NCBI GenBank assembly: GCA_027318585.1
Contig: DAHVOW010000043.1
Coordinates: 1 to 6,744 of the forward strand
Reading direction: 5' to 3'
Origin: Methanobacteriaceae archaeon
Lineage (GTDB): Archaea > Methanobacteriota > Methanobacteria > Methanobacteriales > Methanobacteriaceae
Length of the DNA stretch: 6,744 nt
Position numbers and translations under genes: made by a program
The notes under the pieces: generated by a model
Told to the model about the DNA's origin: nothing
Seen by the model: only the letters and a program-made list of their open reading frames with translations
The model's database searches: none
Shown: positions 1-5,440 of the stretch, piece after piece
Position numbering within the stretch: position 1 is the stretch's first letter
How the letters are laid out: each line of letters begins with the position of its first letter

Positions 1-837
1 CCCCCTATTAGGCCCCGACCGGCCCCTAAAGAAGAGACCAGTCCTGCTCCTAAAGTGTCTCCCACTGCTACCCAGCCTCCGGTAGAAAAGAAACCGGAAA
101 AAGAAGATTCTAAAAAAGCGACGCCTAAACCCGAAGAGACCAAACCTCCCGAACCAGTTAAAAAGGCACCTAAAGTGGAAAAGATTGAAACCCCCCCTAA
201 GGCTAAACCAGAACCTGTGAAAAGAAAGCCCATGATACCTAAAGCTAAGGCTGCTCCGGATTCTGAGGTTAAAGATGACACTTACGTCAAAAACCGGTTA
301 GAACGACTTAAGGAGGATTACATCCTCAATGCCAAGGACATCGAGACCCTGGTTGATGAGCGACTGGACTCCTTCAAGGGTACCTTAAACCGTATTAAAA
401 CCGAGTCCAATGATCCCAGTATAATCTGGTCCTTCGAGGCCCAGGACGTTCAGGGAGCCTTAAAGGACACCATATCCCAGGCCGAGGAGAAGATCCTGAT
501 GATGTACCCCTGGGTCCGTAACATCGACGTTACGGTCCTGAAGAAGTTCATGGACACCGATAGTCGGATGATCATCCAGGAAGCCAGCCTGGACGATGAT
601 ACTTCCGTGGAACTTATCAAACTCCTTCTTGAAAACAATGTCCAGATCAGGACCATGCCCCACGTGCACACCGTGGCGGTGGTGGCTGATGATAAAAATG
701 GACTTATAATCTCCACCGACCCCATCTACGAGAGTTACGAGGTGGGTGTGGTGTACCGGGACCAGAAATCCATCCAGGAAATAGAAAACATGTTCGAGGA
801 TGCCTGGAACCTGTCCAAGGAGATGAAACTGGAATGA
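1..837 (+). CDS. C-terminal part of a Pro/Lys-rich linker protein with a TrmB/phospholipase-D-like domain (5' partial)
   Basis: The frame is open from base 1, and the 18 codons before the GTG at 55 continue the same Pro/Lys/Glu-rich style, so the true start lies upstream of the window. No ribosome binding site precedes that GTG. Numbered from it, residues 1 to about 72 are a low-complexity P/K/E linker. Residues about 75-120 look helical and charged. Residues about 128-255 form a compact alpha/beta domain: a segment ILMMYPWV, then a helix-strand unit ending VQIRTMP, then HVHTVAVVADDKNGLIISTDP, and a final helix beginning IENMFEDAWNL. That order resembles the sensor domain of TrmB-family regulators, itself a degenerate phospholipase-D fold. 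The HxK catalytic motif is not intact, because no Lys follows the histidines at the usual spacing, so I infer a binding rather than hydrolytic role. An N-terminal HTH upstream is possible but cannot be seen. The stop overlaps the next gene's start as ATGA. Confidence 0.82.
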   Translation, partial: PPIRPRPAPKEETSPAPKVSPTATQPPVEKKPEKEDSKKATPKPEETKPPEPVKKAPKVEKIETPPKAKPEPVKRKPMIPKAKAAPDSEVKDDTYVKNRLERLKEDYILNAKDIETLVDERLDSFKGTLNRIKTESNDPSIIWSFEAQDVQGALKDTISQAEEKILMMYPWVRNIDVTVLKKFMDTDSRMIIQEASLDDDTSVELIKLLLENNVQIRTMPHVHTVAVVADDKNGLIISTDPIYESYEVGVVYRDQKSIQEIENMFEDAWNLSKEMKLE

Positions 838-1529
838 GGATAACCTGGCTGGGTCATTCTGCTTTTCAAATAGTAACCGATAAGGATCTGCACATCCTCA
901 TCGACCCTTTTTTAACTGAGAATCCATCCTGTCCCTGCAGTTTAGACCAGATCCAGGCCGATGTGATCTGCATCACCCACGGACACAACGATCACTTTGG
1001 TGACAGCCTAGAACTGGCCAGAAGAGACGGTTCCCTGGTGATATGTATCCATGAACTCGCCAAGTACCTGGAATGCCAGGATATCGAGGCAGTGGGAATG
1101 AACATGGGCGGTACCGTGGAGGCCAACGGCATCCGGGTAACCATGGTCAACTCCAACCACTCCTCGGATCTGGACTTCCTGGAGGGTATGGATCCTGGAG
1201 GAAGCTCCTGCGGCTATATACTGGAACTGGAGGATGGAATGAAGATTTATCACTCCGGAGATACTGGAATCTTCGGAGATATGAAAACTGTGATTAGAGA
1301 TATTTATCGTCCCCACCTGGCCCTTCTGCCCATTGGGGATCGTTTCACCATGGGCCCCCCTGAGGCGAAAATAGCCGTGGGGTGGCTGGATGTGGATGTG
1401 GTAATACCCATGCACTACAACACCTTCCCGGTGATAGAACAGGACCCCCAGGGGTTCAAAGTGGATGTGGAATCCTCCACCGGGGCAAAGGTAGTGGTTT
1501 TAGAGCCGGGTGAGACTTACCAGGAGTGA
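834..1529 (+). CDS. UPF0173-type metal-dependent hydrolase, metallo-beta-lactamase fold
   Basis: 231 residues, the usual length for the UPF0173/UlaG-like branch of metallo-beta-lactamase-fold hydrolases. The N-terminus MRITWLGHSAF is typical of the family. The metal site is complete as far as can be read: HGHNDHFGD at residues 49-57 (H49, H51, D53, H54), H109 in NSNHSSD, D143 in SGDTG, and H194 in MHYNTFP. A family-like segment GDRFTMGP lies at about 168-175. It probably binds two metal ions, zinc or manganese, in the cytoplasm; the substrate is unknown. The start is the ATG at 834, which shares ATGA with the preceding stop and has AAGGAG at 817-822, so translation is probably coupled to the gene before it. 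The next gene's ribosome binding site lies in this gene's last codons. Family and fold are confident; no physiological reaction can be assigned. Confidence 0.93.
   Translation: MRITWLGHSAFQIVTDKDLHILIDPFLTENPSCPCSLDQIQADVICITHGHNDHFGDSLELARRDGSLVICIHELAKYLECQDIEAVGMNMGGTVEANGIRVTMVNSNHSSDLDFLEGMDPGGSSCGYILELEDGMKIYHSGDTGIFGDMKTVIRDIYRPHLALLPIGDRFTMGPPEAKIAVGWLDVDVVIPMHYNTFPVIEQDPQGFKVDVESSTGAKVVVLEPGETYQE
1522..1526 (+). promoter_or_regulatory. Ribosome binding site that fixes the GTPase start
   Basis: AGGAG inside the last codons of the hydrolase gene, followed by TGAT, approximating the full archaeal anti-SD complement. It lies 7 nt before the GTG at 1534, which favours that start over the GTG at 1510 and the ATG at 1546. 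Confidence 0.7.
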
Positions 1530-1533
1530 TTAT

Positions 1534-2177
1534 GTGGCTAATGTTATGTTCAAGATTTTCAGGCGAAACTACTTTCGCGATGTATTCTACAAGCTTATTG
1601 GAAGAAATAAAAAACTTAAAATAGGATTCTACGGCCATCCCAACTCAGGGAAAACTACTCTGGCTAATCGGATGACCACGGACTGGATCGGCCAGCCTTT
1701 GGGACTGGTATCTGAGGTTCCCCATGAGACCCGCCGGGTTTACCGTCAGGAACACGTGACCCTCAAGCAGGATGGTCTCGAGCTGGACTTCGACATCATC
1801 GACACCCCCGGGATCGCCACCAAGATCGACTATAAAGACTTTCTGGAGTTCGGCCTCTCAGAGGAAGAAGCCAAAGAAAGGGCTAAAGAGGCGACCAAGG
1901 GGATAATTGAGGCCATCAAATGGCTGGATGATGTTAACGGTGTTCTTTTGGTGGTGGACGCTACCCAGGATCCCCTGACCCAGGCCAACATCACCATCAT
2001 GGGCAACCTGGAGGCCCGTAAGATACCCTTTTTAATTGTGGCCAACAAGATCGACCTTCCCCAGGCCTCTACCGAGAGGATCAAGGCGTTTTCCCCCAGC
2101 ACCGGGTGGTCTCCATCTCCGCTTTGCAGGGAGAGAATGTGGAAGACCTGTACCAGGTCATGGTGAACCATTTCTAG
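1534..2177 (+). CDS. oapA: Era-like GTPase, OapA-like, with a frameshift near the 3' end
   Basis: A small Ras/Era-type GTPase. With the GTG at 1534 as residue 1, the P-loop GHPNSGKT is at 34-41, a G2-like HETRR at about 64-68, G3 DTPG at 90-93, and G4 NKID at 171-174. I chose the GTG at 1534 because AGGAG at 1522-1526 sits 7 nt before it; the in-frame GTG at 1510 and ATG at 1546 have no well-placed site. The open frame ends at 2166 with an unrelated tail. From about 2088 the next frame instead reads VFPQHRVVSISALQGENVED and continues to a TAG at 2175-2177. That supplies the G5 SAL motif and a normal final helix, giving about 214 residues. The indel lies within about 2086-2097, in a T4C5 tract. 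Homologues are encoded with DUF2073 and zinc-ribbon partners in many euryarchaea (OapA in haloarchaea, named for lying beside a replication origin). The symbol is by family resemblance only; the biochemical role is unknown. Confidence 0.88.
2086..2097 (+). other. Frameshift site in the GTPase gene
   Basis: Frame 1 reads AAG GCG TTT TCC CCC AGC and then loses all similarity to GTPases. The -1 frame, from GTT at 2088-2090, continues a typical GTPase C-terminus to the TAG at 2175. One extra base here would join the frames: an added G gives KAVFPQH, an added T gives KAFFPQH, an added C gives KAFSPQH. The adjoining T4 and C5 runs make a homopolymer-length error or slippage mutation plausible. A -1 ribosomal slip on the CCC codon would also join the frames, but the site is not a canonical slippery heptamer. 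Confidence 0.85.
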
Positions 2178-2180
2178 GAG
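2175..2180 (+). promoter_or_regulatory. Ribosome binding site of the DUF2073 gene overlapping the GTPase stop
   Basis: TAGGAG combines the TAG that ends the restored GTPase frame with an AGGAG placed 9 nt before the GTG at 2190. A stop/SD overlap is a common arrangement for coupled archaeal genes and supports the -1 frame as the GTPase's original 3' end. Confidence 0.65.
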
Positions 2181-2189
2181 AGATTCAAA

Positions 2190-2570
2190 GTGGATGAAAT
2201 TAACAACAGTATTAAGATGGATTTCCTCTCATCAGATGCCCTCAAGAACCGCTCCAGCATGGAAAAAATTGCTATGATCGTTGATAAGGTGAAAAATGGT
2301 GACCTGCTGGTTATGGAGGGGGGCTTAACCCCGGCTGAGGAAGCCGAACTCATCGAGACTACCATGCGGGAGATCGATGTGGAAAACTTCTTAGGGATCG
2401 ATATCTACACCCTGGAGAAGGACCAGAGCACATTCTTCGGGTTGTCCAAGCGCAAAACCGTGGGTATAACCATCATTGGCCCGGCCAATGTCATGAAAAC
2501 CGTTAAAAGGAAGTCCAACTTCCTGTCCATGATTGCCCAGCTGGGTGGTGCCGATGCACCGGTGCATTAA
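2190..2570 (+). CDS. oapB: DUF2073 protein, OapB-like partner of the GTPase
   Basis: 126 residues, cytoplasmic, with no membrane segment or signal peptide. The sequence matches the archaeal DUF2073 family as I know it: an N-terminal helical stretch (MEKIAMIVDKVKNGD, about 24-38), an acidic helix after GGLTPAEEAELIE (about 44-56), a strand-rich part GIDIYTL, and KTVGITIIGPANVMKTVKRK toward the C-terminus. The start is a GTG at 2190 with TAGGAG at 2175-2180, 9 nt upstream. The TAG in that site is the stop codon of the frame-restored GTPase, so the two genes are effectively adjacent and probably coupled. Its 3' end overlaps the zinc-ribbon gene by 17 nt. Families of this type occur with the Era-like GTPase and a zinc-ribbon protein across euryarchaea, which suggests a shared complex or pathway. 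No catalytic residues are evident and no function can be stated. Confidence 0.9.
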   Translation: MDEINNSIKMDFLSSDALKNRSSMEKIAMIVDKVKNGDLLVMEGGLTPAEEAELIETTMREIDVENFLGIDIYTLEKDQSTFFGLSKRKTVGITIIGPANVMKTVKRKSNFLSMIAQLGGADAPVH

Positions 2571-2847
2571 GTGCCAGGCCGAGTACCAAACATCAGAGAT
2601 CCTCCTGGAGGGCTGTCCAAAGTGTGGTAGTAAGTTCTTTGAATACCATCAGGAGGGAAAGCCCCTTAAACTAACTGAAGCCAGGGGAGACTCCATTGAG
2701 ACCATCATGGTCCACGAGCACGGTGTCTACGAGGTGGACCTGCCCACTCTTTTAGGGGATGACTCCATCATCGTCTCCGATGAGGAGGGAAAGTATGTGA
2801 TAGACCTTAACTTCCTTTTTAAAAAGAGGGAGAAAAAAAGGCCTTAA
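2554..2847 (+). CDS. oapC: Small zinc-ribbon protein, OapC-like
   Basis: 97 residues from the ATG at 2554. Two CxxC knuckles, C4-x2-C7 (CIKC) and C21-x2-C24 (CPKC), form a rubredoxin-like zinc ribbon. It is followed by FFEY, a linker, and a C-terminal half (about 48-97) rich in acidic residues and beta strands, ending in a basic tail KKREKKRP. I chose the ATG at 2554 because MHRCIKC places the first knuckle where zinc-ribbon proteins of this kind have it. An upstream in-frame TTG at 2533 would add seven unlikely residues. A weak GGTGGTG at 2544-2550 may act as ribosome binding site. The gene overlaps the DUF2073 gene by 17 nt, so translation is probably coupled. It is the third member of the conserved GTPase/DUF2073/zinc-ribbon set. 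Nucleic-acid or protein binding is inferred from the ribbon alone. Confidence 0.9.
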   Translation: MHRCIKCQAEYQTSEILLEGCPKCGSKFFEYHQEGKPLKLTEARGDSIETIMVHEHGVYEVDLPTLLGDDSIIVSDEEGKYVIDLNFLFKKREKKRP

Positions 2848-2867
2848 TCCTATTATTTTTTAGCTTT
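2833..2867. terminator. Candidate bidirectional oligo-T terminator between convergent genes
   Basis: On the plus strand, the stop at 2847 is followed by TATTATTTTTTAGCTTTT (2851-2867), a T-rich run of the type that ends archaeal transcripts. On the minus strand, the A7 run at 2833-2839, in the lysine codons of the zinc-ribbon tail, reads as T7 just after the membrane-protein stop. No strong hairpin is seen, as expected for archaeal termination. Only 5 nt separate the two stop codons. Confidence 0.5.
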
Positions 2868-3233
2868 TGCTGCCACCAGGCCCATACCAATGGTAATGAA
2901 GGGTATCAGGAGGTAAGTGATCCCGATATCCATCAGGTAGTCTGTAAAACTCACCTGCAGGGCGCTGGGGGATAAGAAGAGGACCAGATCAATGATGATG
3001 CTGATCGTAAACCAGAACACCCCCATTATCACTCCTTCTTTAACATAATCCCCGTCCAGATTTTTCAGATAAAAGAAGGCCAGGACCACCACGGTGAGGG
3101 ATATAACCAGGGGCATGATGGATTCAAAAAGGGGGCTTCCCGCTACTTTAAGTGGATAAATAAAGAGTGAAACCACAAAGGGTAAAAGCCAAACCAGGAA
3201 TCCGTAAAGGACTACTTTCAAATATTGGTTCAT
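2853..3233 (-). CDS. Small four-helix membrane protein of unknown function
   Basis: 126 residues and strongly hydrophobic. Four predicted membrane helices lie at about residues 7-27, 37-56, 66-87 and 99-121, with short loops and a lysine-rich C-terminus (AAKAKK) that is probably cytoplasmic. Conserved-looking features are prolines within helices 1, 2 and 4, an EGVIMGVFWF segment opening helix 3, and an Asp (SIIID) inside that helix. There is no cleavable signal peptide and no recognised catalytic motif. Two ATGs are possible. The one at 3239 directly abuts GGGAGG with no spacer, while the one at 3233 has a normal 6-nt spacer, so I start there (MNQYLKV). It is transcribed alone, convergent with the zinc-ribbon gene and divergent from the VOC gene. 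I do not recognise the family with certainty. Confidence 0.85.
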   Translation of the reverse strand: MNQYLKVVLYGFLVWLLPFVVSLFIYPLKVAGSPLFESIMPLVISLTVVVLAFFYLKNLDGDYVKEGVIMGVFWFTISIIIDLVLFLSPSALQVSFTDYLMDIGITYLLIPFITIGMGLVAAKAKK

Positions 3234-3239
3234 AACCAT

Positions 3240-3245
3240 CCTCCC
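3240..3245 (-). promoter_or_regulatory. Ribosome binding site deciding the membrane-protein start
   Basis: GGGAGG on the minus strand touches the first ATG (3237-3239) but is 6 nt from the second (3231-3233), so the second is the likely start. Confidence 0.65.
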
Positions 3246-3274
3246 TAATAATACTTTTTTTATATTTTTTAACT

Positions 3275-3284
3275 CTTTATACTA
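3275..3284 (-). promoter_or_regulatory. Candidate TATA box for the membrane-protein gene
   Basis: The minus strand reads TAGTATAAAG. A start site about 25 nt downstream would fall near 3255, leaving a leader of about 20 nt that includes the ribosome binding site at 3240-3245. A second AT-rich element, AAAAAATATAAAA (about 3258-3270), is closer to the gene and would give almost no leader. This is spacing and composition only. Confidence 0.4.
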
Positions 3285-3308
3285 TGGTTATCATTTTTTT
3301 TACGAAAT

Positions 3309-3337
3309 CTTCAAAAAATAGAGAAGACTTAAAAATA
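3309..3337 (+). promoter_or_regulatory. Candidate promoter for the VOC-family gene
   Basis: Two TATA-like stretches lie here: TTCAAAAAATA at 3310-3320 and TTAAAAATA at 3329-3337, the latter after a purine-rich GAGAAGA that could serve as BRE. The first fits a start near 3341 and a leader containing the GAGGAG at 3351-3356. The second would give a nearly leaderless transcript. The sequence alone does not decide between them. Confidence 0.4.
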
Positions 3338-3365
3338 AATACAAAATAATGAGGAGCATGAAAAA

Positions 3366-3716
3366 ATGAAGGTTAAAAATTGTGTAGTGGCGGTGGAGAA
3401 TCTGGATGCGTCAGCTAAGTTCTATACGGATATTCTGGGGATGGAAGAAACCAGACGGTTCAGTCCCCGGCCCGGCTTGACCATTGCCTTCTTTCAGGGT
3501 GATGGAGAAGCCACCATAGAACTGGTTGAAGGTGAGGAAGGTAAAAATGGTTTATATATGGTGGGAATGGAAATTGATGATATGGACGCCGAAGTATCTA
3601 ATTTAAAAGCTAAGGGTGTTGAATTGACCCGCGGACCCTTCGGTGCACCTGGTGGTCCGAGAATAGCCTTCTTGAGGGGCCCGGATGGAGTGGAGATCGA
3701 ATTAATAGAACACTAA
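3366..3716 (+). CDS. VOC/glyoxalase-fold protein with two metal ligands replaced
   Basis: 116 residues, a normal length for a single VOC (glyoxalase/bleomycin-resistance/dioxygenase) chain, which usually dimerises. Two beta-alpha-beta-beta-beta modules are readable: VVAVENLDASAKFYTDILGM (7-26) to TIELVE (50-55), and YMVGMEIDDMDA (64-75) to GVEIELIEH (108-116). The second contains the family-typical GPFGAPGGPRIAFLRGPDG region. The four usual metal-ligand positions align with N5, E52, M65 and E112, so both histidine positions seem replaced. A standard metal-dependent lyase such as glyoxalase I or methylmalonyl-CoA epimerase is therefore unlikely, and a binding or resistance-type role is possible. 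The ATG at 3366 is preceded by GAGGAG at 3351-3356, 9 nt away. It is probably expressed alone from the divergent AT-rich region. No substrate can be assigned. Confidence 0.92.
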   Translation: MKVKNCVVAVENLDASAKFYTDILGMEETRRFSPRPGLTIAFFQGDGEATIELVEGEEGKNGLYMVGMEIDDMDAEVSNLKAKGVELTRGPFGAPGGPRIAFLRGPDGVEIELIEH

Positions 3717-3750
3717 GGAACTTTCAATCTGCATGGGGCTGGGAAGTAGC

Positions 3751-3764
3751 TATTAGAACTAATA
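3751..3764. terminator. Short perfect inverted repeat between convergent genes
   Basis: TATTAGAACTAATA is its own reverse complement except for the central AA, lying in the 49-nt gap between the VOC stop (3716) and the DUF4332 stop (3766). It could form a weak AT-rich hairpin in either transcript. It lacks an adjacent long T run, so a terminator role is tentative and chance is possible. Confidence 0.3.
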
Positions 3765-3765
3765 A

Positions 3766-4449
3766 TCAATATTCGATGACTTTAGGGATCTTTTTAGCAA
3801 ATTCTATACATAAAACCAGGTCGCTTTCCACAAAACGAGCCTTGGTATATTCCTTCTCCAGATTTATCTCCACCAATTCTTCATAAAATGGATGGGCTTT
3901 AGCTTCAGATAGTTTCTCAACCGTATCAATACCTGAATCCAGAAACATCCGGGCAAAAATTGGCCCTACCCATTTAACCCGTGACAGATCCGTCAGTGAG
4001 GTTAGTTCCAGGATATCCTCCTGAGACACTCCCAACTCGTCACCTAGTTTTTCTCTACTTTGGGGGGTCATCACCCTCTTGAAAAGTTGTAGGGTGGTTC
4101 TTATCCCTATTGCCTCTAATTTTTCAACAACACCGGGATTAATCCCTGGAAATTTAGAAAGATTAACCGGGCTGGGTTTAAGGCTCCTAAGCTCTCGTCT
4201 TAAAATTAATAGGTATTCTTCCGGCAGCCCGTTTTGGGCGGCAAAATCTTGGGCTTTTTTCGGGGTTTTTAAGGCCTCCATCAGTTCCTGCAGGTTTGAA
4301 ATCCCATTTTCATCCAGAATTTTAAACCTATCTTCCAAGTCTTCTTTCAGGATCTGCCGGCTGGGTATTAGCTTCGCTTCTTTTAATTCCCCCTGGAAAG
4401 TCTTCAAGGAATACTTCTGGAAGTCTAGGTAGTAATCATCGGCCATCAT
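3766..4449 (-). CDS. DUF4332-type helix-hairpin-helix protein with three related units
   Basis: 227 residues, all helical and cytoplasmic in appearance. Three similar units of about 60 residues follow one another, each opening with a GI-x-x-x-x-x-L pattern: GISNLQEL at 49, GIRTTLQL at 115 and GIDTVEKL at 173. Hairpin-like FPGINPGVVEKL (100-111) and VKWVGPIFARMFL (158-170) precede the second and third. This is the layout of DUF4332 proteins, which carry pseudo-HhH modules related to DNA- or protein-binding hairpins. No catalytic site is visible, so nucleic-acid or protein binding is an inference. Two adjacent ATGs (4449 and 4446) are possible; AAAGGT about 8 nt upstream suits the first. The gene lies 35 nt after the flavodoxin fusion in the same orientation and is probably the last gene of that operon. 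Its 3' end faces the VOC gene. Confidence 0.87.
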   Translation of the reverse strand: MMADDYYLDFQKYSLKTFQGELKEAKLIPSRQILKEDLEDRFKILDENGISNLQELMEALKTPKKAQDFAAQNGLPEEYLLILRRELRSLKPSPVNLSKFPGINPGVVEKLEAIGIRTTLQLFKRVMTPQSREKLGDELGVSQEDILELTSLTDLSRVKWVGPIFARMFLDSGIDTVEKLSEAKAHPFYEELVEINLEKEYTKARFVESDLVLCIEFAKKIPKVIEY

Positions 4450-4484
4450 GTTCTTAAACCTTTGGTCATAATTATTTTGTGCAT

Positions 4485-5426
4485 TCAGTCGAAGTTAAGA
4501 ATCTGTTTAGGTCCAAAGCCCTTCTTTATAAATTCAGAGTACAAAAATTCTATTCTATTGACTTTTATTTTTATGATATTCATATTAAATGGTAGATTTC
4601 GAATCATATCCAGGTTTAACCCCTTCATGGCTATTATATCCTGATATTCATCCTCATCTTCAACAAGAGCAGCTTCACCAGTGATCTGCATCCCGGCTAG
4701 GTTATTCATGGTGGTGTAGTCCTCATAAACCGCCACTGATACCTGGTTATTTAGAAGGAGGTTGGCGAATTTCTCACCACCTTCACTCAAGAGATATAGG
4801 TGTTCCTGGTGGTAGGTGTACTCGATTGGTGTGGAGCGGACCCTTTCCTGGTAGGAGGTGGAGAGGGTGCAGGTGTTGTGGCTTTTCAAGAAACTTTCCA
4901 CGGCATCTTTTAGTTCTACCCGGGGCAGGGTGGGGATCATATCATCCCGGATCTTTTTAAGCTCCAGGGCGTATTCCAGGACCTCTTCCAGTTTGAAAAG
5001 GTCCATATCCTGCAGGGGAAATCCAACCATCTTGCTGAAGACTTTCAGATCCTGTTGGTCATCCTCATCCAGAACGCCCAGTTTCAATGTGCCACCCAGT
5101 GCCCTTTTAGATACCGCTTCACCAATAACAGTTTCCATATCTCCCAGTTTTTCATATCCCTCTTTCAGGTCAATGCTGATGGAGAACAAGGCCACCTTTT
5201 TACCTTTTAACCACTCCGCATGGTCTTCCAGGAATTTAGATATCTCCGGTAAGGGCTGGCCACTGTAGATGGGGGATCCCACAATTACCAGGTCAAAGTC
5301 CTGGTATTCATCTTTAAACTCGGCGGGGGTCAGGTATCGACCCGGCCCCAGGACCAGGGATAGATATTCAGCCACCTTCTGGGTGGTTCCATATTTAGAT
5401 TGGTAAACTACCAGTGTTCTTAACAT
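4485..5426 (-). CDS. Flavodoxin-domain plus pyridoxamine-phosphate-oxidase-like fusion flavoprotein
   Basis: 313 residues with two flavin-type domains. Residues 1 to about 145 are a HemG-like flavodoxin: the strand TLVVYQSK leads into the FMN phosphate loop S10-K-Y-G-T-T15, GSPIYSG at 50-56 fits the isoalloxazine loop, and KKVALFSISID (76-86) is the next core strand. A helical, acidic linker (about 146-170) follows. From about 172 to the end is an FMN-binding split-barrel (PNPOx-like) domain with TCTLSTSYQERVRSTPIEY, then LYLLSEGGEKFANLLLNNQVSVAVY. The likely role is cytoplasmic flavin-dependent electron transfer or reduction; the substrate is unknown, and a classic protoporphyrinogen oxidase role is not implied. 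The ATG at 5426 has GGAGG at 5435-5439, 8 nt upstream. The gene starts 14 nt after the rqcH stop, so they are probably cotranscribed. Both domains look intact. Confidence 0.92.
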   Translation of the reverse strand: MLRTLVVYQSKYGTTQKVAEYLSLVLGPGRYLTPAEFKDEYQDFDLVIVGSPIYSGQPLPEISKFLEDHAEWLKGKKVALFSISIDLKEGYEKLGDMETVIGEAVSKRALGGTLKLGVLDEDDQQDLKVFSKMVGFPLQDMDLFKLEEVLEYALELKKIRDDMIPTLPRVELKDAVESFLKSHNTCTLSTSYQERVRSTPIEYTYHQEHLYLLSEGGEKFANLLLNNQVSVAVYEDYTTMNNLAGMQITGEAALVEDEDEYQDIIAMKGLNLDMIRNLPFNMNIIKIKVNRIEFLYSEFIKKGFGPKQILNFD

Positions 5427-5440
5427 CTAACCATCCTCCA

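Larger units (their letters stand above)
3234..3365. other. Divergent AT-rich intergenic promoter region
   Basis: About 130 bp between the divergent membrane-protein and VOC genes, much richer in A and T than the flanking genes, with several A or T runs of six or more. It holds the candidate TATA elements and both ribosome binding sites. I see no tRNA, riboswitch or convincing operator palindrome. Confidence 0.6.

Noticed and set aside
55..57. GTG at 55 as the start of the first gene
   Set aside because: The frame is open to base 1 with the same Pro/Lys-rich composition, and there is no ribosome binding site before it.
1008..1415. 135-residue minus-strand frame opposite the hydrolase gene
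   Set aside because: It is the antisense shadow of a gene with a complete metal-binding motif set; it has no domain sense of its own.
1510..1512. GTG at 1510 as the GTPase start
   Set aside because: It lies inside the hydrolase gene before the AGGAG at 1522-1526 and has no ribosome binding site of its own.
2086..2097. Canonical programmed -1 frameshift signal in the GTPase gene
   Set aside because: The pyrimidine run does not match an X_XXY_YYZ heptamer in the zero frame, and I see no clear stimulatory stem-loop; an indel is simpler.
2533..2535. TTG at 2533 as the zinc-ribbon start
   Set aside because: It would add seven residues without family character; the ATG at 2554 gives the expected MHRCIKC N-terminus.
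4079..4432. 117-residue plus-strand frame opposite the DUF4332 gene
   Set aside because: It is an antisense shadow with no ribosome binding site and low-complexity Ser/Arg composition.
4858..5268. 136-residue plus-strand frame opposite the flavoprotein gene
   Set aside because: It is Ser/Arg-rich antisense shadow of an intact two-domain protein.
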